A DNA stretch of 64,000 nt from Mucor racemosus (taxonomy: Eukaryota > Mucoromycota > Mucoromycetes > Mucorales > Mucoraceae). Where the stretch lies: positions 744,001 to 808,000 of the forward strand of contig JAPEHQ010000015.1 of assembly GCA_027405735.1 (NCBI GenBank). The letters are read 5' to 3'. Positions 57,380 to 64,000 of this stretch are shown one piece after another. The translations under genes were made by a program, and so were the position numbers. The stretch's first letter is position 1. Every line of letters starts with the position of its first letter. The notes beneath the pieces were generated by a model, which worked only from the letters and a program-made list of their open reading frames with translations, ran no database searches and was not told the DNA's origin.

Positions 57380-60281
57380 CTAACATAATCTTTGCCTTAA
57401 ATTCACATCTAGTGCTTTTCTTTGTCTACCTAACCAAGATGAAGGTGCAGAACGGAAAGCAAGACTAGATGCATCTCTGTCACTTCTTCTCACAAGATCG
57501 TACCAAGCTGAAATAATTAGTTGTTGCTCAATCTTTGATTGTTGACGAACATCTTGGATTTGTTTCTATTGTAATAGTGTGAATATATTGAAGGAAGAAA
57601 TTAAGCAGGTTTTGTAAATTTACCTTTAATAAATCCTGTTCCTCTTCCTTTGTTCTAGGGCTTCTACCGATTAAGCCTTCGTCAGATTTACGAACGTTAG
57701 AGAATCTAGCTGTCATTTCTTGCAACAATTGATTGTAAAGTTTAATCATCTACCAAAATGTGTTAGTATATGTACATATTTCCATTATGCGTTAAATGAG
57801 AAACAACTTACATCTCGAACCTTGCGGATCTTTCCTTGAGTTTCATTGATTTCCTCTTGTAAATGAAGAACGTGGATCTGTAAACTTGCATTTTGCTCTT
57901 TAATTACTTCAAGATCATCACTATAAAAAATAGAAGCTTGTCAGATGTTGCTAAACACACAAAAAGTAGAAATACGACTTACTCGCTTAAGCCTGGTCTC
58001 TCCTCATTATCGTTATTATTGATTCCATTCAAATAATTAGCCTCAACCAGCATACGGTTAATATCATGCAATTGCATTTTTGTAATATCTTCCAATCTGT
58101 TGACTCTATCTTGAATTTTGGCATGTTCTTTTTCAAAGTTTTGTAAGCTCAGTTTGTCTTTTGCAACACTGCGGGTTCCATCTAGCACAATTTTTTCAAG
58201 GTGGATTGTGTTTTCTTTCAGGTTACTAGATTCTTTTTCAAGATCCAAAATGCGGGAACGGAATGCCATAATGGTTTGCGTCTGGTTGAGTAATGAATCA
58301 GGAATACCGTTTCGAATTTGCGATAATTCATTTCGTAATCTATCTCTTTCTACCACTACAGATTCATAATTCTTTTCGAGATAAAGTTAGTACTTTTCTA
58401 TTATTGAGGTTGGCCATTGTACCTGTTGAAGCTCTTCTTTGTTTGTCTTTAAATTTTCTGTTTCATCGGCTAGACTATTGCCAGCTGGTGCTTTCACCTC
58501 GAATTCCTTGATTTGTCTCTGCAATCGTCCAATCATTAAACGTCTACACAATGTAAATATCAAATGCTCTATTAAATTATCCAGAACCATCCACTTACAA
58601 TTCTGTTACATTGGCTTTTTTCATATTTTCTTCCATTGTGCTTTGATCATCTTGTAAAGCTTCGTCGTCAATGACAACACTTGCTCTATGACTAACGACT
58701 TTATCAAGTGTTTGACCTCCACCAAACTCTAATTCTTTGATATGCTCTTCTAGTAATTGTACCTGTTCCATATTTCGGTCACGATCATTCTCCAAATAGG
58801 CACAGGTATCTGCCATACTTCTCATTTCATCTTCTAATAATGTTTTCTCTCTTAATATTTCTCGATTTCCAAATTCCAATTGTTGCACTTGCTCCTTGTA
58901 GGAATCCATTAATGTCTTGAAAGCTAAAACTTTTCTATATTCATCTTCGACTTGATGACTACGCTCTAGTAGACTTGAATTTTGGTCTTCCAATGCCTTT
59001 ATTTGTCTCTTTAAATCCGATGTATCTTCGACCTTTCTTTTGTATTTTTCAAGAGTGTTTTCCATCTTTTGCATTTTTTCAATAGCATGTTTGTATTCTT
59101 CCAACTGATATCTCAACGTAGATGCCTCTTCTGCTTGAGCAGTTAGCTCTTCCACTTTTTTTTGAAGCTCTTTAATTGAATCTAAATGAGTTTCCATCAT
59201 CATTTCTGTTTCCTGGCGTCGATCTTCACTACGCTCCCTATAACAAAAAGTCATATGAGTATGTTAAGGAGGCAAATAAATCAAGAAAGCCTATTTACAA
59301 ATCTTGTTTAAGATGGTCAATTTCAGTCCTCATAACATAGTCAGCTTTTCCGGTATTATTTGCTTGTGTAATTGCTTCATCCATATCTTGTAATCGAGTT
59401 TTTAAATCTTCTTTTTCACTCAATAAATCCTCCTAAAAAGCAAACCAATTTAATTATATGGGATATGTTTTTCATTGTGCAACTTACAAATCTCTCTCTC
59501 AATTCATCAAATTCACCCAATAATTGACTATGGGATGTTTCGAATTGCTTTCTTTCTAACAATACTTTTTCAAATTCTAGTTGATATCTATATGGCATAT
59601 CATCTAATTGGAAGTTCTTGGTTCCTGAACCACCAGAATTGCCGGATAAACAAGAAAATCGAGGATTATTGGATGCATAATCGGGTTCTGTATTGAAATG
59701 GTTCATTACTTCTTCGATTGAAACCATAAGCGCGTGTTGGCTCTTTTGTGATAGACTTTGTATCATTTCAATATAAATCTTATTATTATCTGATTGGACA
59801 GCAATAGCAATAACTAGTTGGCACATGAGTAACAATTCATGTAAATCAGCATCTTTAGCAATAGCAGTTAAATTTACTGTAGGAAGAAGTTCAGGGTCCT
59901 GCCCAACAATATCCTCAAAGTATCGTGTTATTAATTTGTGTAATTTCTTTTGGTTATTGAATCGAACAACCCAATTGCTGGCTGTTTCCGTTTGTTTAAT
60001 TTGTTTAAACCATTTTGGGTCACTAAATTTTGAAGGGAAAAAATAAATATTTTATGTGAAATGTGTTGTTTTTATCTACTTTACATGTCAGTTAAAATTT
60101 CAGATAAAACAACACCATCTGCTAATTCAACCACAGTGTCAATAGAATAAGATTTTATATCAAATGTATTAATCTAAAATATTTTATTAGTTGTTTTGTT
60201 GATGGTAGAAAAAATGTAATAATCTATTACCCATTCTACAAAAGCATCCTCCATAGCTGCTTCCATTTTTGAAAAGGTCAT
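57380..60281 (-). CDS. Hook-family dynein-dynactin adaptor
   Basis: Links early endosomes to cytoplasmic dynein (HookA in Aspergillus, HOOK1-3 in animals). Ten exons: 60231-60281, 60085-60173, 59488-60022, 59299-59432, 58599-59237, 58423-58543, 57983-58371, 57812-57920, 57624-57749, 57380-57565; 792 aa. The N-terminal Hook domain (about 1-165) has FVEWINTFDI, ELADGVVLSEILTDIDPKWF, LHKLITRYFEDIVGQ and DLHELLLMCQLVIAIAVQSDNN, the calponin-homology-like fold that contacts dynein light intermediate chain. From about 200 to 690 the protein is almost continuous coiled coil. The C-terminal block SAWYDLVRRSDRDA, PSSWLGRQRKALDVN is the conserved cargo-side end. Intron 6 shows a TACTAAC branch site only about 17 nt before its AG. 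ATG at 60266 is an in-frame alternative start. Confidence 0.93.
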
Positions 60282-61029
60282 AGTTTATGTAGAATATGAG
60301 AAAATAAAATAAAATAAAGAGAACAAAAAGAAAAAAGTTATCCTTTAATTTTCTCCCTCTGTCTCCTATATTTAAACTTATTAATTATGTGGATTGCTGC
60401 CCCTCTTTTTTTGTTAATTTTCTTGAAATTGGTCTGTGAATTTAACTCTCAGTCTAATTCCAGATATAATGATCTTGGTGTCACCTTTTTGTATAAAAGA
60501 TTTGAAAAAAAAAAAAAAAAAAAAGAATCATGGTTCATTTGCATACATTTACCTGCTTCTTAAATCAGGCTATTTGCATTTGTTTGCATTATTATTTTAT
60601 AAATATAAATTTACTATATCATCAAATTTATATACAAGAATGGCTTGGTTATAGCTTGTTGTTATTGTGGCTCAGGTTATACCAATATCTTGAGCATTTT
60701 CGTGCTCTTTTTAGGGTTGGACGCTTAGTTTTTAATCTTTATTATACACATATGCTGATTTTTCTTTCATTAGGCATGTCATGATAATTTTTACATTTTT
60801 AGTTCATATTCTTTACTGAATCTCCGACAGGATCCTTGTATTATTTATACTACTCGAGAACCATCGTCTTTATGGTTTGAGTAATTGTTGTTGTTCCTTT
60901 TTATACATCTAATGTTTGTTTTCTTACCCCGACGCACGGCTACGAGAGGATAAATCCGTTTTCCCATCAATTTTTGTACTAGGTACAAATAACCTTTCTT
61001 TCTCTTCCTGTGTAAATTTTATATTCAAG
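60282..61029. promoter_or_regulatory. Divergent intergenic region between Hook and SFT2
   Basis: About 750 bp between divergent start codons, so both promoters should lie here. A poly(A) tract of about 20 lies at 60505-60524. Short open frames in 60436-60784 are T-rich and unsupported. No clear TATA box. Confidence 0.5.
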
Positions 61030-61924
61030 ATGGCATTCGGTTTTTTTTCTACACAGTATGATGATCAAGGCACCATGGATGATGGTAAACCCCGAGAATA
61101 AATCTATTTAAATTTCAGATCAGTAACTTTTGCTATAGGAAACTGGCAATACTTTGGCCTTACAAAAACTCAACGTTTGTATGCGTTTGGTATTGCGTAA
61201 GTATTATCGACTTGAATTACAATAGACTATTCAGCTTATGATGCTTTTATAGATTTGTAACAGGTACCCTTTTGTCTATTGTGGTAAGTGTTCAAGTGGA
61301 ATTTTTTGTGGAAACTATAGGATGTATGCTGATGGAGGTTATATAGTCTACTATTATCTTGATTTCAAGTGTACCCGCATTTGCAATTCTGTATAGTATT
61401 GGAAATATCATTTCCTTGCTCAGGTAAAAGAAAAAATTTGTTGTTATGGCAACCAGAAATTGGTACCTGAAATCAACTAATTTTGTTTGTTTATCAGTTT
61501 AACCTTTATTATTGGTCTCAAAAAACAATTCAAGACAATGTTTGCGCCTGGTAAGGTTAAAATGGAATATTATTAGTGGCTGAATTGTTGATTATTCTCA
61601 TTTTGTAAAAGTTCGTTTCTGGGCAACTACCATATATCTCGCACTACTTGTCCTTACTATTATTATATCTGTTACTGTAAGTATATTAACCAACGTACAT
61701 GTCAAAATTGCTAATTCGATTGAATTATATAGTTGGCAAAATTTTTCATTTCATTGATTTTGGTTATTGTCCAATTTAGCGCTTTGATCTGGTATTCGTA
61801 AGTCAAATCACAACACAAATACTTGATATGAAACTCATTTACATTTGTTTACAGTGCAAGTTATATTCCCTATGGTCGTGAAATGATTCGTCGTTTCTTT
61901 GGCAGTTGTATTACATCAATTTAG
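61030..61924 (+). CDS. SFT2: SFT2-family vesicle transport membrane protein
   Basis: Tetraspanning Golgi protein acting in retrograde endosome-to-Golgi transport. Eight small exons: 61030-61084, 61139-61196, 61253-61283, 61347-61423, 61498-61550, 61612-61676, 61733-61797, 61855-61924; 157 aa. A short cytosolic N terminus is followed by NWQYFGLTKTQRLYAFGIAF and then four hydrophobic segments (about 32-60, 63-80, 93-115, 116-140). SFT2 hallmarks are LTKTQRLYAFG, FIIGLKKQFKTMF and the ending YIPYGREMIRRFFGSC. The start was chosen at 61030 since the upstream in-frame ATG at 60916 would add sequence unlike the family. Its stop lies 93 bp from the stop of the convergent dehydrogenase gene. Confidence 0.93.
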
Positions 61925-62017
61925 ATGATTTTTATTAATGTTTAATATCCCAAAAAAAAAATTAAGACATATTTATTGCATTTTGTCTATCATGTATTAA
62001 TCAAATATATATATATA

Positions 62018-63266
62018 TTAATATTTTAATCCAAATGGAATTGCCTCATTCTTTAAGGCGGATACTACATTTTCGATGCACATGTCGCCCATTGTTTCAC
62101 GAGCCTCAATTGTAGCGCTACCAATATGAGGAAGAATAACACAGTTATCCAACTTGAAAAGTGGATGATCTGTTGGCAATGGCTCCGGTGTGGTTACATC
62201 GAGACCAGCTCCGGCAATCAAATTTTCTTCCAATGCCTTTACTAAACCATCTTGATCTACTACACCACCTCTTGCAGTGTTGACAAAAATCTGTAATTTA
62301 AAATTGTTTAAACACAATGCCGTTTCGTTACTATAGTTTGATCCTTACTGCGTTTTTCTTCATGTTCTTGAAAGCATCATAATTGAAAATATTTTTAGTT
62401 TCAGGTGTTAATGCACAACAAGCAACAATAAAGTCGGATGTGGAAGTAAGCTCATCGAATGAAACAAAATCAGCATTCAATGACTCTTTTAACTCGGGCT
62501 TTTCACTTCTTCCCCAATAAACAACACGATCAATGCCGAACGCCTTTAGTCTTTTTGCTACGGCTTGGCCAATACGACCAATGCCCACAACGCCCAAGGT
62601 TTTGCCCTTGAATTGATATCCGCACAACCAATCGGGTCTCCATTCTCTCCACTACATGACACACAAAGCAACTTTAAGTAAACTTTAAGAAATAATCTTT
62701 CTCTAATTCATATACCTCTCCTGTTTCAGCAGCTCGAACGCCTGATTTCATTTGTCTAGCAGCCGCCAAAGTTAATAAAACTGTAAGGTCTGCTGTAGCA
62801 TCAGTTAAAACATCAGGAGTATAACCAATCTTGACATTATTTTCCTTAGCTACTTTTAAATCGATATGATCATAACCAACACTCATAGTGGAAACAACTT
62901 GAAGTTGAGGGCCTAAAAATAACAACAAAGTTTGAACAATGACTTTTTTTCTTTCAATGTGCATACAAATTTACCAGCTGCATCAAAAACTTGTTTATCG
63001 ATTTTATCAGAAAGCATACATATTAATCCCTCAGCTCCTTTGATATCTTTTAAAAGGGTCTCACGGGGCATAGAAGAATCCTTGGGCCATTGAATCAATT
63101 CAAATCCTTGTTGTTCGAGTCTCTCTTGACTTTTTTGTAATAATTTTCTTGTTGCAACTACCTTTTTTCCTGTACTGACGAAAGCAGAGCTATGGAAATA
63201 AACAGGGCTGACCAAGTGGACCTTTGAATAGACGCGAGGTCTTAATAATTGTAATGATTTGAACAT
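62018..63266 (-). CDS. Glyoxylate/hydroxypyruvate reductase-like D-2-hydroxyacid dehydrogenase
   Basis: NAD(P)H-dependent reductase of glyoxylate and hydroxypyruvate (GRHPR type). Four exons: 62975-63266, 62716-62912, 62349-62651, 62018-62290; 354 aa. The first about 30 residues (MFKSLQLLRPRVYSKVH, SSAFVS) look like a mitochondrial presequence, about 25 residues more than cytosolic relatives. The nucleotide-binding motif G186-X-G-X2-G191 lies in LGVVGIGRIG. The catalytic set is R271 (NTARGG), E300 (TPEPLP) and H319 (LPHIGSA), with spacing as in GRHPR. SVGYDHIDL and TDATADLTVLLTLAAAR are further family motifs. Substrate specificity cannot be fixed from sequence alone. TATAAAA on the minus strand at 63341-63347 lies about 75 bp before the ATG. 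Confidence 0.93.
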
Positions 63267-64000
63267 AGTTTCTGTTATACTGCTGTTCCTTGGTGCAAAA
63301 AGAGTTGAAAAAAGTAAACATAAATACTAAAGGGGTACATTTTTATAAGCTGAAATTAAAATCCATTGAAAATATACCCTTTGTTGGCATAGATGAAGCT
63401 ATAAATTATATGATTTATGCTTCTTTCAAATAATTAACGAGTTTATGAGTTTAATTACTGCCATTATTTGGCATTGTTACCAGAAAATTCCCTTCATCAA
63501 ACCAAATAATGTTAAAAATGCAAATCTTTTTTTTTTTATGGCTGATATGATATTTCTACTCATTCTAAAGGTTTTTAAGACTATAGTACACCACTGAAGG
63601 TACAGCTGTTATTATAAAATTCACATTACTATCAAAATGTTTCAAATTTTCTGGTTTTGAACATTTTTAGCATCTAGAAATGTAAGAAAATTTAAATAAT
63701 AGATTGTTTTAATCAATTAAGTAATCGACATTTAGCTTTTTTTGTGTCGTATATTTTTGCACTACAACAGACATCAAATGTCTAGCTTTTATTCAAATAA
63801 TCTCGCTTGATTTCAGCTGAATTTTTGATGGGTAATGATATGCTCTATTTATTTGAAATATCTAAATGACAAAAGCTACTGAAATCGTTTAAATTGTTCA
63901 GATCGCCTGGATATAAAATATAAAATCACTAATAATAAATTTCAAGGAAACATTTTTAAACTCTACACTATCCACGCTGTAAAGTGTGACATTCAGCATT
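63267..64000. other. AT-rich region upstream of the dehydrogenase gene to window end
   Basis: Minus-strand TATAAAA at 63341-63347 is a likely TATA box. The remaining about 650 bp has no recognised gene or repeat. Confidence 0.5.

Noticed and set aside
57380..60281. Functional link between the Hook dynein adaptor gene and the dynein intermediate chain fragment at 8.1/13.6 kb
   Set aside because: They are 44 kb or more apart and the fragment belongs to a repeat; shared pathway is probably coincidence.
60436..60784. Short plus-strand frames upstream of SFT2
   Set aside because: T-rich hydrophobic translations with no homology pattern; they lie in a divergent promoter region.

Overview
The window looks like nuclear DNA of an early-diverging filamentous fungus, most likely Mucoromycota and probably Mucorales-like. 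The base composition is AT-rich and the introns are very short (about 50-70 nt, mostly GTAAGT donors). Fungus-specific genes are present: FKS-type 1,3-beta-glucan synthase, Ecl1-family, Kre9/Knh1-like, a fungal Hook and mS45. The chromovirus-type LTR retroelement fits as well. The lineage call is an inference from gene content; no marker in the window fixes genus or species.

Layout. 1-3930: the 3' end of an FKS glucan synthase (+), a five-exon SmB/SNRPB gene (-) and mitochondrial ribosomal protein uS8m (+). 3931-28260: a transposon island without an intact host gene. It is built on a long inverted repeat (arm A about 5917-8650; arm B about 13225-22413 plus 26717-26756, read without its insertions). 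Each arm carries a broken piece of a dynein intermediate chain gene. Arm B is interrupted by an intact Ty3/gypsy chromovirus (15302-21797, TSD ggttt) and by a 337-bp solo-LTR-like element (TSD cccac). That element is itself split by a gag-only LTR element (22585-26540, TSD gttat). The spacer between the arms holds a 732-bp solo LTR, a dead Tc1/mariner element with 211-bp TIRs and a piece of another repeat family.

29010-41203: housekeeping genes with repeat-bearing gaps. They are a mitochondria-targeted conserved protein, mS45, RVB2, a Kre9-like GPI protein (-), a 62-aa protein with a strong TATA box, a small C2-domain protein (-) and an Ecl1-like zinc protein (-). 42936-44815: second copy of repeat R1, carrying its own solo LTR and a tiny poly(A) retrocopy. 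46393-52902: MAM33 (-), the twelve-exon WDR48/UAF1 homologue with a 29-residue polyQ (-), and tRNA-Pro(AGG) (-). 53407-57379: repeats and AT-rich spacer. 57380-63266: a Hook dynein adaptor (-), SFT2 (+) and a GRHPR-like 2-hydroxyacid dehydrogenase (-), the last two converging 93 bp apart.

The genes are unrelated in function, as is normal for a fungal chromosome; there is no operon or biosynthetic cluster. The most informative structure is the nested transposon island, where arm A preserves the empty sites of the arm B insertions and lets the order of events be read. Exon boundaries were built by hand from splice motifs, reading frame and family resemblance; no alignment or database search was run.
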